Positions 10,165 to 20,356 of a stretch of 64,000 nucleotides of DNA are shown here, piece by piece. Made by a program: the position numbers and the translations under genes. Origin of the DNA: Hyaloscypha bicolor E (taxonomy: Eukaryota > Ascomycota > Leotiomycetes > Helotiales > Hyaloscyphaceae); the NCBI RefSeq assembly GCF_002865645.1, contig NW_020194560.1, positions 372,001-436,000 on the forward strand. Direction: 5' to 3'. The notes under the pieces were generated by a model. The model had not been told where the DNA came from. It saw only the letters and a program-made list of their open reading frames with translations, and did not search any database. Each line of letters begins with the position of its first letter. Position 1 is the stretch's first letter.

Positions 10165-11603
10165 ATGGCTGCTGCTAATCGCCATCCCAAACGCCTGATT
10201 GTAGGCTGCGACGGCACCTGGCAGTCGGCGGATACTGGTCCTCCCGAGGATCCCACGAATGTCATCAACTTCCTGAGGGCGCTCAACCATAACGCCATGG
10301 GAGATCGGAAGGAGCAGATTATCTTCTACCAAGCCGGTGTGGCTACGGGCGGAGTGCTGCCAATCCAAAAGGCTCTTGCAGGCATGTTTCTCCAGATTTG
10401 AATGCTTCCCAGCGCTGTGTTGACTTGATACTTAGGTGGTATGGGTCTCGGTCTGGAAGAAAATGCCGAGGATGCATATTCCTTCATCGCCCACAACTAC
10501 GTCGAAGGGGACGAGATCTTCATTGTCGGCTTCTCCCGCGGAGCATACACAGCTCGTTTCGTAGCCGGCTTGCTGGGTATACTCGGTGTCCTCTCCAGAG
10601 TCGGAATGAGGCATTTCAAGCCCATCATTGAGATCTACAAGGCTGCTCAAGACAGCACGGAGTTCAACACCAAGCTTCAGGCGTACAAGACGAATCAGAA
10701 AACACCTATGGTTGCAAGTGATTATTGTGTTACCAATGAGAACGTTAATATCAAGGCTGTGGCGTGCTGGGAGACGGTCGGTGCAATGGGTGTCCCGGAT
10801 AATACTCTGGCGAAGCTGCTGAAGCTGAATGCGAAGTGGGATTTCCTTGATACTCAATTGCCTTTGCGTAAGCTATTACCAAGCTACAAACAGCTTCTCT
10901 TACTAACTGGTAAACAGGCATCGAGTTTGCCTTCCAATCTCTAGGTCTCGACGAGCATCGCTCCTCATTTTCTCCCACACTCTGGTGGCTCAACCCAAAC
11001 GCAACCTGGGAAAACTCATTCGACCACCGAATTATCAAGCCCGAGCTAATCCAATGCTGGTTCCCCGGCCACCACAGCGACGTGGGAGGCGGCAATCCCG
11101 ATCAGAAGATCCAAAATATCACGCTCGCCTGGATGATCGACCAATTTGCCAGCCGTGGACTCCTCGACTTTAACACCCCATTCGTACAAAACATTCTCTC
11201 TGTCACACAAGATAACAAAGACCCTAACTGGAACGGAAACAAGGATCCCTTCGGCGACGGTGCTCTTTCTGTGGTCTGGCGCCTCCTTGGCTCAAAGACT
11301 AGAACTCCAGGACAGTACCCAATACCGACGGTCAACACGATCGGCTCCGTAACGAACGAGGTGATGCATTTTACGGTGCGGGAGAAGATGGAGCAGGTTG
11401 CAAAGCCGGGTGCGAGTCCACCCCTGCCGCTGCCGAGTCCGGCGTTGGCGGGGTTTGAGTATGACGAGAGGGCGAAACGGTGGGTTTGGAATAAGGGGAA
11501 GGCGGGGAGCTTTGAGATGCCGGAGTTCAAACTCCCTCCTTCGGACTCGATGCAAAATTGGCTTTGTGGGGATTGGCTGAAGAGCCAGGATGCTGAGAGC
11601 TGA
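10165..11603 (+). CDS. DUF2235 (Tle1-like) alpha/beta hydrolase
   Basis: Exons 10165-10381, 10436-10867 and 10918-11603 encode 444 residues. The protein opens with the family's DGTW motif (CDGTWQSAD), has the nucleophile elbow GFSRGAYTAR (Ser about 106) and the late GHHSDVGGG motif (His/Asp about 268-271). These define the DUF2235 domain, related to the Tle1 phospholipase effectors of bacterial type VI secretion; fungal members are uncharacterised serine hydrolases, probably acting on lipid esters. Intron 1 is best read as a rare GC-AG intron (GCATGT, 54 nt); intron 2 has GTAAGC, a TTACTAAC branch and CAG. An upstream in-frame ATG at 10036 would add 43 residues rich in Arg and hydrophobics, resembling a mitochondrial presequence. 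I prefer 10165, where similarity begins soon after. Confidence 0.9.
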
Positions 11604-13274
11604 CTGGCATGACTTGGGGATTTTGCTTCCTGCGAAAAATGGTTGATATCCTGGTTGCGTTACTTTGGCGTTGCCCTGGGCTTTGAAACAAGGTTTTACT
11701 TGCGCCTCTAATATGGCCATGCTGCAGCAAGGAATGGCAGCCTCTGGTGGCGCTGCTTCTCTCGCAGATGCTTAATGAATCTCATGAAAATTAAACAATC
11801 AATTAATCCCACGCACTTGGACTTTTCCGTGTTTTTGATATACTTGCATTGCATTTAATGAATGTCTTTGTTGTTGAGGCTTACAAAGAAAGAGTTTTTC
11901 CTGGGGTCACAGCACAAGACGAAAGATAATTGTTACCTGGGAGGCCAATCAGAGCCAGGGAGGCAATGAGTTTCTTGTTAAGACTCATATCCAAATGAGA
12001 AAGGGGGGAGCGGAAACTGACTCCTCGAACTGGGAGTAGACAGGCGGGAAGAGAGTACACTATTAACGGAGCTCGGCGTGCGTAGAGAAACAGGGGATGC
12101 CGTAATCTGTGGCTTTTTGGCCAGTTTCTCTTCTTATCGGTTTCTGCCTTTGTCCTGCTGGCAGGATTGCTTTCCAGTGACTGACTAGTGTGCGAGCAGC
12201 AAGTGCGGGGAGGCACATTTCCAATCTGTGCGACTTGGCTACTGCATCTTGCGCTAGCTTGCTCTACATGTCAATACGTGTTATTAAATAGCTCTAGGTG
12301 AAGAACTCGGGGCAGTGTCCTTGAGTTCCCTTGACGCTTCAGATGTATGAGCAAGGCCCAGCTTCAAGTCTGTAGGTCTGCAAGTCATGATCACATGACA
12401 ATTGGCATAAATTTATCTTTGATATTATTGCAACTTTATTTATCATTTAGATAACTTTACTAAATCATTTCTTAAACTTCTCGCATGTTACAAGATCACA
12501 GCAATGTTAGAGATGATTCTTAGGTCACGTGGGAAATTATCACATGACGTACAACGACACCTCCCTTTTTTTTTTCTGCCCAAACGTCAACATCGAGGTT
12601 TCTCTTCAAAGACTGTTCGAAATCATTTCTAGAGTATGTTGGGTTATGACTCGAGTCCTCCCGGGATCCTCGAGAACCTTCTCGGGATAAGAGAATTAAG
12701 TGTTTGCTGCTAGAAGCGTCGGCTAGGAACTTGCTGCTGGTGCTGCATGCCTTGAGGTCCGGGACTTCTCTTTAATACATTAGACGTTTGGTAGCTTCTC
12801 CTTCTAAGAGGCATATTGCAAGAGAATTGGATAGTTGAAATGGCTCTTGGTTAATGCTGACTTGCCGAGCTGGTTCCAGAAATCAAGCTCCGGCCACGAC
12901 GATTCGGCGTCAGTTTGTTATCGTTCCATCTTGAATTCCTAAAGTGAAAAAGACCAGAAGCTTTGATTGTAATACAACACTAATAACCGTGTGTAGAGTG
13001 TTTCTGAGAAATTCCAGCTTTGGTTAGGACATTGAATCCATATGTTTCCTACCTTTGCTGAACTCTTAGCCTTGCGTATCCTTGTTTATCCGACAATATA
13101 CTGAAATATTCAAGGACACTCGACTGGTAATCCGACGCTAGTGGTAGCGAATCCTCCATAAACGAGGGTCGTCAAGAAGGATCTTTAATCTTCTACCTGC
13201 CGGCCGCTCACCTCCACAGCAACCTCAACCCATTGACCGAACCTCTTCTTTTACAAGTCAACCCTCAACTCGCC
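11604..13274. other. intergenic, 1.7 kb
   Basis: No supported gene. A minus-strand frame near 11881-12216 encodes a hydrophobic stretch after an ATG near 11985 but lacks family resemblance or a convincing continuation. CACGTG occurs near 12528. The last 70 bases are a CT- and AC-rich leader before the next ATG. Confidence 0.4.
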
Positions 13275-14280
13275 ATGGAACAAGTCAAAATTGGAACAAT
13301 GAATCCCTCCAAGGAAGTAGCGCTCGAGCGCCTCTGCCCCCCCTCCCGCAACTCACCACCAAGCCCAGCCTCAAGCGTACAACAAGCTATACACCTCCTG
13401 GGAGACTCTCGAGCCCTCCTCTCTGACCTCTCTATCCTGCACGGCGAGTTTGCGTCCACCTCTCACCCCTCCAACAACGATGTCGTCCTTTCCCTCGCTG
13501 GTTCTCCCCACGCCACGCTTGAGCCAGTCTCTAAACTCTGTGCAAAGGTCGATACTCTCAAGAAACGCTATATAACCGCGACCTGCTCGAGAAAGATGAC
13601 CCCCGCTCCAGTTTTATCAGCGGTGCTGAGGTCGCTGAGGCTGCGACAATCGAGGCGTCGACTGACCAGAGTTTGCTTAATAGTCTTACTATTGAGTGCT
13701 GGACTATGAGAAGAGATATTACTAATCTGAGGGGTTATCTTGAGGAGGTAGGGCTTTCAATGTCCCGCAACCGTTGGGACATTGTACTCCCATTGTCCAG
13801 CAGCTTTTGGGGCATTCGAAGACGTATGCTAACTTCGAATAGGCTCATCGCAATGAGGCAGGCCACTATAAGTACAAACGCGAGGTCCGATTCCAGGTTA
13901 TCGGCAACCAGACATGTTTTATTAGTTACAAGCACTGGAAGCCTGCAATTGTTCCGTTCTCTGGTCCCGCTTCGCTTGATTTAGCCAAGGCTATTCAGGG
14001 TGTTTCTAGCAAGATGGGTGGCCACATTGAGCGTTCTCCGTCTGGTAGTGGTTGTATGGCCCCCATTGCTCCCATGTTCGATGTTCTCAAGCCTACAATG
14101 ATTCCTTTGGAGGCTAGACATATAATCTTGAAACCAAAGAAGGAGGTCAAGAAGATGAAGAACAAGGAGCTGAGGGACGAGTTGGAGAAGAGGATGAGGG
14201 AGAATGCGCTTCTTAAATTAGATGTTGCAAAACTTAGGGGAGAGGTGGTAGAGCTTAGTGATGATGAGGGTGAGATATGA
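13275..14280 (+). CDS. coiled-coil protein with possible frameshift
   Basis: Starts at ATG 13275 (MEQVKIGTMNPSKEV). Residues about 30-110 form a helical block (QAIHLLGDSRALLSDLSILH, VSKLCAKVDTLKKRY) resembling the N-terminal blocks of the nearby coiled-coil genes. The frame then shifts: after KKRY at about 13571, the reading continues as NRDLLEKDDPRSSFISG only if two bases of a TATATA run are skipped. Alternatively a 45-nt intron (GTCGAT...CTCGAG) from about 13549 keeps the frame. A clear intron 13748-13842 (GTAGGG, GCTAAC branch, TAG) follows, then an exon to 14280 ending in a Lys/Glu-rich coiled coil (KNKELRDELEKRMRENALLK). No known domain; function unknown. Either intron or sequence error or inactivation explains the shift. 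Confidence 0.6.
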
Positions 14281-15903
14281 GTGGGTGGGTAGGACAGTGG
14301 TGATGGGTTGGTACGATGCGGACTGCTGCTGTTTCTAGGAAGTAGAAAATGCAGTCTTTAACAACATTTACACCCTCCCTTGCACGTGTAATTATTCTCG
14401 TAGCACCTGGTACATTGAAAGCCTTCGAGTCCTTGATTGTACCCTAAGGGCGCGGAACAGTGAAGTTATTCCTACTTTGAGTGTTTCCTTAAGGGTAAGT
14501 ACTTGCAAGCTATTCACGGTCCAATTGTTCCCGAGGGGTGAGAAACAACCAAGCTTTTAACTTGGCCGAGTGTGTGTTCTCTGTTCTTGCTATATCATCG
14601 GTGGATTGCACAGAGAGGTATGGAAGTTAGGATAGAGAGGTACTGTTAATAGAAAAATATCTCTTGAATACCTTGTCTGCTTTACACTTGGGACCTGCAC
14701 TCTTGCTTGCTTAGATGTGCCGGTGCTTGTAACTCGACTTTTTATTCTGCTGTTTCTCGGCTTGCTGGACTCGGAGTATGATGACCTCCAAATCCTTATC
14801 TTCTGCTTTCAATTCAATGTAGACCGTCGCTTCTGCTGGCTGCTCAGACTTTTCTTGCTATCCATGTCGTCTTGTTCCAGGATTGGCGGACTTTGTTGTA
14901 ATTGAGTCCTTTCTCAGATTTTGGGCTAAATGGTTGTGTTTGGGCTGTTGTTGGCATTGGGCTAATGTTCTGCTTGCTCCCATCAATGCTTTTCGTAAGG
15001 ATGAAGAGACATAGATCAGATCATGATAAGTTATTGTCTCATTTCGTTCCCAAGTTCTTGCACGATGTTTACAATCCCTTTTTTTGCTTCGCTTCCAATT
15101 GGGGATAGTAATAAACTGTTCTCTTAGGTTGTCTGGCTTGAGTCCCAACTTCAATGCGATAATCACAATTGGTTTCCTTCGCTTCGGTCTGATCTTTGGC
15201 TGCTTGCTTCGCTCCCAACTTCAGTACGGTAACCACGCTAACTCGCTTCGCTTCGATCTGATGTTTGCACACGATAATTAAGAATACCCATTTGTTTCGC
15301 TCTGATCTTTGGCTGCTCGCTTCGCTCCCAACTTCAGCACGGTAATCACGATAACCCCCTTTGCTTCGCTCTGATGTTTGCACACGATAATCACGAATAC
15401 CCCTTTGTTTCGCTCTGATCTTTGGTTGCTCGCTTCGCTCCCAACTTCAGCACAGGAGTCACGATAACTCCCTTTGCTTCCCTATAATAGTTGGGAGTAA
15501 ACAACAGGGCAGTGCTTGCCACACGATATATCCTTCGGCCCAATAGTTGGGAGCGAAACAATACGATAATCACGAAAAGTTCCTCTGCTTCGCTCCCAAC
15601 TTTCAGATAACGAGAAGTCGTTGTCTGACCTTTCCTTGTTGTCATCTTCAGTTCCTAATTGCTAGATTGTTCACAAAGCAATTTGTACAATTATATTATT
15701 TGCTCTGTAAAATCACTCTTGTACTGTGGAAGAAGCTCTCTTCTTCAATCTATGCTCAATGCCAAGGCAACGCTCTGAATGTCCCAAATGCAGCTGGTAC
15801 AACCAACTCTCCATGCCAGCGAGCCACAAACGTCAAACTGTCCCTAATCATCTGTGTACAACTTACTCCCCTTCCCCCGCTACTTCCCTCCCTCTTTCTT
15901 CAT
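14281..15903. other. convergent intergenic region with tandem repeats
   Basis: Lies between two gene ends that face each other. From about 15080 to 15600 it is dominated by tandem repeats (see separate entry). Before that, no coding frame is convincing. Confidence 0.5.
15173..15510. repeat. 113-bp tandem repeat, about 3 copies
   Basis: The segment TCTGATCTTTGGCTGCTCGC recurs at about 15188, 15301 and 15414, giving a period of 113 bp, together with CTCCCAACTTCAG, GCACACGATAA and CCTTTG sub-blocks. Each unit itself contains two related halves. Its words CTTCG, TCTGATCTTTG and CACGATAA recur in the 47-bp repeat at 19252, so the two arrays share an origin. Confidence 0.85.
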
Positions 15904-16662
15904 CTAAACCTTTCTCCGCTTTCCTCCCCTCTCCTCTCCCTCATCACCCTCACCCTCTTCCTCTTCCTCCCGCTCCCGCTCCCTACACTCCAAGATTCTT
16001 TCGATCTGACGTTCTTGCCGGCGAACATGATCATTCAACATCCTAACCTCGTCCCGCAACTCCCGGTTCTCCTCCAACAAATCCTGGTAGCTCGGAGCAC
16101 GTCGATGGAAGGGGCGAGTGGGTTGAGGAGACGTGGGACGAGATGGTCGGGGTTGGTATTGAGGTGGAGAAGGAGTTGGACGGAAGCTTGGCTGAGCCGG
16201 ACCAATTGGACGAAAAGGGCCTGGTTGTTGGCGGCGGGGAAGGCGAAGGTGGTCGTACTGCTCCTTTTCCAACTTTTCCTCCAAATCATTCAACTGCTCC
16301 CGCAACTTCTGGTATTGACGATCCGTCTGGCCGTGGAGGATGTAATCGTCTCGTGCTATCTCCCGTCCAACGGGACGGCCGCCGTAGGATCGAATGGAAG
16401 TGAGAAGGCTGCGAGCATTTCCGAGGAGGCGGTCAAGGTTTTGGATAGTGAGATCGGAGTATTGCGAGAGCTCTGCTCGGATGGAAGGGTGGCCGGGAGG
16501 AAATTGGCAGAGGAGCTGGAGGTATTCGTCTCGAATGGCTGTAAGATGGCCAACAAGGAGTGTAGCTTGTGGGAGAGAGATTATATCTTGCGTGCGATGA
16601 GGGACTAGGGACTCGGCTTGGGGGTGAGGGTGCTTTCTGTTGTTGTTGGGTCTTTGAGACAT
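15904..16662 (-). CDS. coiled-coil family protein, type A
   Basis: 252 residues from ATG at 16662 (MSQRPNNNRKHPHP). Residues about 28-130 are a helical block: LPQATLLVGHLTAIRDEYLQ, HPSIRAELSQYSDLTIQNLD, RLLGNARSLLTSI. The same spacing is seen in the proteins from 17469 and 19460. A Pro/Arg-rich linker follows (repeated RPTSPQPTRP-like runs, residues about 145-185), then a C-terminal coiled coil (LLEENRELRDEVRMLNDHVR) and an acidic run ending in GGKRRKV, an SV40-like nuclear signal. No enzyme motif. I infer a nuclear, oligomeric protein; the plus-strand frame through the same bases is a shadow with poor composition. Its leader shares sequence with that of the next gene. Confidence 0.75.
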   Translation of the reverse strand: MSQRPNNNRKHPHPQAESLVPHRTQDIISLPQATLLVGHLTAIRDEYLQLLCQFPPGHPSIRAELSQYSDLTIQNLDRLLGNARSLLTSIRSYGGRPVGREIARDDYILHGQTDRQYQKLREQLNDLEEKLEKEQYDHLRLPRRQQPGPFRPIGPAQPSFRPTPSPPQYQPRPSRPTSPQPTRPFHRRAPSYQDLLEENRELRDEVRMLNDHVRRQERQIERILECREREREEEEEGEGDEGEERGGKRRKV

Positions 16663-16702
16663 GGTGTCTGTGGTGAACGATGGCTGAGGTGAACGGTGTC
16701 TG
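16661..16702 (-). promoter_or_regulatory. 5' leader block shared with the next gene
   Basis: Directly before the ATG at 16662, on the minus strand, lies GACACCGTTCACCTCAG (16684-16700), followed by a second GTTCACC copy. The same 17 bases are found at 18139-18155 before the neighbouring gene. Conservation of a short leader between paralogues suggests either recent duplication or a kept regulatory element. Confidence 0.6.
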
Positions 16703-16916
16703 AGGCGATTGCGCCAAGCACTTGTGGGACAATGAAGTTGGAAGGAGTTTGATTGTACCAAGTAGTGTAGACAGAGCACAGTCGGCCAAGATCAGAATGG
16801 TGTGTACTGGGGAAGAAGGAAATCGTCGTGTGAAAAACTAGAGCTTCTTTTATGCCGAACCAAGTACGCTAATTTCATCTTAAGCGGCGTTGCCACAGAG
16901 CAGCAAAGTGTTGTTT

Positions 16917-17150
16917 GTGACGACGGCTTCACTTCTCATCTCATTATTCTATCTTAAAGAAGTACTATTAGTGACAACGGTTCGGCTTCAATTCTCATCC
17001 CATTCTTCTGACTTGAAGAGCCATCTTTCGTGACAACAATTTGGCATCACTTCTCATCCTATTGTTCTATTGTAAAGAAGTACAATTAGTGACGACAATT
17101 GGATATTACTTCTCGTCTTTTTGCTCTATTTTGATATGGTATAATGCAGG
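16917..17150. repeat. 54-59-bp tandem repeat, 4 copies
   Basis: Units begin GTGACGACGG / GTGACAACGG at 16917, 16971, 17030 and 17089 and continue with CTTCACTTCTCATC and AAAGAAGTAC words. The array lies upstream of the minus-strand gene starting at 16662 and downstream of the one ending at 17469. The copies are diverged, so it is not a recent expansion. Confidence 0.8.
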
Positions 17151-17468
17151 TGTTCTCAAGTCATTGTTCAAACTTGAATGGGTATAAGTAAAAGTTCCTC
17201 AACCTATATTATTAAGTCTTGAAGTAGTACAATGAGAAAAAAATGGCCAGGTATCTATGAATCCATTGCTTTACCTCAAGTAGAACATTGAGTTTTGACT
17301 CTAGAAGCTATAAGGGAAATCAATATCACAATTGCATGGTACTTCAAGATAAAGAACATTCGAGGTCCAAACCACTCAATTTATTATGATCAATTCTCCA
17401 GCTTGGTAGTCAACAAGCTCACCAGATGTCTATCCCAATCCCCAAAATCCCCAAACCCCCTTTCTCAT

Positions 17469-18047
17469 TTATTCTCTTCCTTTGCCCTTTCCATTCTTCA
17501 GACTTTGGATGAGAGAATTCTTCTCCGCGAGCTCCTCCTCCAACTCCTCAATCCGATTTCGGAGCTCTATGTTTTCACCTCGAAGCTGCCGGACTTCGTC
17601 GGTAGGATGGAACGGGAGGTTGCCCTCATCTAAAGATTGATAAGCAATTGTGGGACAATACTCCGAATCGCTCTTACCTTCATCTTCGTCCCAAGTTGCA
17701 AGTTCATCTTGCACCTTCTCCAAGTTTTGTCTAGTACTCTCAGACAGCCTTTTCAACATATCGTATTCCTCCCGTGGAGCACGCTCGAGGGATGGATTGA
17801 TCGGACCGTAGTTCGTGCCCAATCTTCTGACCAAAGCTTCTGCCCGATCAACCAGCTTCTGGATCTCATCTCTTGTGAGATACTTGTATGGGGCGAGAAC
17901 AGAGCGAACGGCAGGTGAAGAACAATCCCACTTGGTCATGAGGCTGTTGTGCTCGTTTGCCAAGTCGTCAATGTCATTAAGGATGTTGGTGGCTTCAGCG
18001 AGAGAGGGAAGAGGGGGAGGAGGGCAGGTGGAGCCTTTTGGATGCAT
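17469..18047 (-). CDS. coiled-coil family protein, type A
   Basis: 192 residues from ATG 18047 (MHPKGSTCPPPPLPSLAEA). Residues about 14-110 match the helical block of the 15904 gene in order and spacing: LAEATNILNDIDDLANEHNS, VRSVLAPYKYLTRDEIQKLV, DRAEALVRRL, then REEYDMLKRL. An acidic linker is followed by a short coiled coil (VRQLRGENIELRNRIEELEE) and a basic tail (NGKGKGRE). It is shorter than its relative because the Pro-rich linker is reduced. Frames upstream of 18047 lack an ATG before the shared leader repeat, which settles the start. Function unknown; same direction as the 15904 gene, consistent with tandem duplication. Confidence 0.75.
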   Translation of the reverse strand: MHPKGSTCPPPPLPSLAEATNILNDIDDLANEHNSLMTKWDCSSPAVRSVLAPYKYLTRDEIQKLVDRAEALVRRLGTNYGPINPSLERAPREEYDMLKRLSESTRQNLEKVQDELATWDEDEGKSDSEYCPTIAYQSLDEGNLPFHPTDEVRQLRGENIELRNRIEELEEELAEKNSLIQSLKNGKGKGRE

Positions 18048-18088
18048 TACGACGGCGGTTGCAAGTAGGTAAGTGTTGGTAATAGCAG

Positions 18089-18157
18089 AGATGTCCGAGG
18101 TGAACGATGTCTGAGACAATATCTAAAGTGGTCGATATCTGAGGTGAACGGTGTCTT
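18089..18157 (-). promoter_or_regulatory. shared 5' leader block, duplicated
   Basis: Contains GACACCGTTCACCTCAG (18139-18155) and a second similar GTTCACCTCGGACATC copy near 18089-18105, as in the leader of the 15904 gene. No promoter motif can be named. Confidence 0.55.
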
Positions 18158-19251
18158 GAGAAGGAATGCGTGATGAGTGTACCAAGTAAACTGAAGCTTG
18201 CAAGATGTGTTTGTAGTAGAGGTAGAAGCAGCAGGTGGAGGCTTGAAGTTGCTTGGAAACAAACCAGCGTTTCGGATGTATTATGGGGAAGAAAGAAAGG
18301 GAGAGCGGAAGAATTTTCAGTTCTAATATATATAAAGTCCAGCAGCTCTGCCGGTGCGCTGCTTTATAATAGACTTTATAGGCTTTGCAATAGTACAAAT
18401 TTACTTAGAGCAGCGATGCAAATGCAAGTCTGCCACCTATTCGGCATTAGCTTTTAAAGACACCGTTCAGTTTAAAGCCGCTCACTTTGCAGCCGCTAAC
18501 CTTAGAGTTCACATCAAAGACAGACATTTTATTTGATGTCAGCTTTTAATACTCCTAAGAATTGCCCCTTGTTTGTAGAAATGTTTGCCGACTCTCTTTG
18601 TGGTTTTATTTGCGGTTTGCCTTGGACTTCTGCTTAGGATTTCTTTTGTGCATTTATCTGGTTTATCTAGCTCCTAGACGCTTTCAAGAATCTTATTTAT
18701 TTCATAGAGCCTTCTTATACTAGAAGAGTTGGGATATATTTAATAAAAATTTGTAGGTTCTCTATAGAAGTAGAATAATACTTCTCTTACAAATGACCTA
18801 GCTACCTTATTCTGGGGTAATTTATTTTGTAAGTCTCTAAATTTTGGGAGGGAAATACAGACACTTGTCGACTGCTCGCTTAATGCCCTCTTGCAGTTTA
18901 TAAGAACAATCCCACAGTACTCTTAAGGGTTGTTTACTTCTAAAAACAACAACTTCTTCCAACTACTAATAACACTACAAAGATTGTTGTCTTTACAGGT
19001 TTCATTACCTTTATTGTACCAGTGCCCTTCTAAACATTCAGCTCAAGCAAAGCCACTACTTCCTACCGCACTTGAGAATACTACCAGCTCTCTTCCTACT
19101 GAAGCGACGACGACACCGCCTCTCTTTCCCCCGAGACGACGACGACACAGGCTCGACATTGAAAGATCGGATAACCACTACGTCATACATTATTCTAGTC
19201 ACATCTTTGCTTCGATCTGGTCTTATACACAACAAAGTCACTTGGTCTAAA
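18158..19251. other. intergenic between divergent coiled-coil genes
   Basis: No coding frame is supported. It is AT-rich between about 18540 and 18830. It must hold promoters for the minus-strand gene at 18047 and the plus-strand gene at 19460. Confidence 0.4.
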
Positions 19252-19410
19252 CTTTGCTTCGGTCTGAAGTTGCGCACGATAACTTCCTTCGGTCTGGTCT
19301 TTGCTTCGGTCTCAAGTTGTGCACGATAACTTCCTTCGGTCTGGTCTTTGCTTCGGTCTGAAGTTGTGCACGATAACTTCCTTCGATCTGATCTTTGCTT
19401 CGGTCTGATC
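19252..19410. repeat. 47-bp minisatellite in the leader of the 19460 gene
   Basis: CTTTGCTTCGGTCTGAAGTT starts copies at 19252, 19299 and 19346, with a partial copy at 19393. Each unit carries GCACGATAACTTCCTTCGG. The array ends about 50 bases before the start codon, so it is probably transcribed or in the core promoter. Words are shared with the 113-bp array at 15173. Confidence 0.9.
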
Positions 19411-19459
19411 CCCACAAACGAAAAGTCCTTCGCTCCCCTACCATCCTATTTCATTCAAA

Positions 19460-20356
19460 ATGTCCAACTTTGAGAGCGGCAACCGTGCCAGTACTCGACC
19501 GAACATTACCCTCGGCGAAGCTGCCGCAATGCGTAAATATTGGCTCAATATTGGCAACGATTACGAAGCCTTTCACGAGCATTACAATACCAGAGACCCG
19601 ACGATCAACCTTGTCTTTGTTCGTGCTCGGCTACTACCGCATGCTGAAATACAGCACTGGGTTGACGAAGCCAACCGTTTATACCACACCGTTCTGGCCG
19701 GAACCACAGCACAACGAGACCAGATCCAGCTTCACATTCTGTATGGCCAATTGAAGGGAAATCGCGATAGATTTCGGGGACGTTTTGATAGTCTTCGAGC
19801 TGATCTCCGAGCTTTGGGCCTTGCGGAGCCGGGTGAGGGCGAGGCTGTGCCAGAGCCAGAGCCAGAGAACAGGGGCATTAGGGTGGAAGCTCCTCGTGAA
19901 CCACCTTCATCTCAAATGGGTGGTCCCTTACATGAGATGGAACATCAACCACCTCTTTCTCGTCCTTCAAGACCATCTGAAGGACCTCGACTACCATCCA
20001 ATGCTGCTCAGCAGCCCTATCCATCCATCACTCAACGACTCAACCCACGTTACCGGTCACGATCTCGCTCTCCACCTGCCTCTCTTCCGAACTTAAGATC
20101 TCGATCTCCTCATCCGAGCACACAATTCTCTCATCCCAACGCAGAACGTGAAGTCCGTTGTTTGAGGGACGAAATCACCCAGCTTCGGGTTGACAACGCA
20201 AGATTACAAGCTCAGCGAGAGGAGGCTGAATATGAAACTAGCCGCGTAGTCCACTGGTACAAGAAGCAGGAAGAAGAGATAGGAGAGAAGGATGGGGTTA
20301 TTCAGAGATTGAGGGAGGAGTTGGTGAAGGAAAGGGATAGAAGGGAGAAGAAGTAG
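19460..20356 (+). CDS. coiled-coil family protein, type A
   Basis: 298 residues from ATG 19460 (MSNFESGNRASTRPN). Residues 20-115 form the same helical block as the two minus-strand neighbours: GEAAAMRKYWLNIGNDYEAF, LLPHAEIQHWVDEANRLYHT, then LRADLRALGL. The middle (about 120-215) is Pro/Ser/Arg-rich with RSRSRSPP-type runs. The C-terminus is a coiled coil (VRCLRDEITQLRVDNARLQA, GEKDGVIQRLREELVKERDR) ending in a basic REKK. So order and layout equal the 15904 protein although the strand is opposite. No catalytic residues are seen. Nuclear location is inferred from the basic tail and RS-like linker. Confidence 0.78.
   Translation: MSNFESGNRASTRPNITLGEAAAMRKYWLNIGNDYEAFHEHYNTRDPTINLVFVRARLLPHAEIQHWVDEANRLYHTVLAGTTAQRDQIQLHILYGQLKGNRDRFRGRFDSLRADLRALGLAEPGEGEAVPEPEPENRGIRVEAPREPPSSQMGGPLHEMEHQPPLSRPSRPSEGPRLPSNAAQQPYPSITQRLNPRYRSRSRSPPASLPNLRSRSPHPSTQFSHPNAEREVRCLRDEITQLRVDNARLQAQREEAEYETSRVVHWYKKQEEEIGEKDGVIQRLREELVKERDRREKK

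Noticed and set aside
10441..10944. Treating the DUF2235 exons as separate genes
   Set aside because: Frames and conserved motifs join across two short introns into one protein.
11881..12216. Possible secreted small protein starting MSLNKKLIASLALIGLP on the minus strand
   Set aside because: The hydrophobic start is attractive, but no plausible mature part follows with or without the possible GTAACA intron.
15547..16608. Long plus-strand frame of 353 codons opposite the 15904 gene
   Set aside because: Composition is Leu/Pro/Thr-rich and erratic, while the minus strand gives a helical protein matching its neighbours; it is a shadow.
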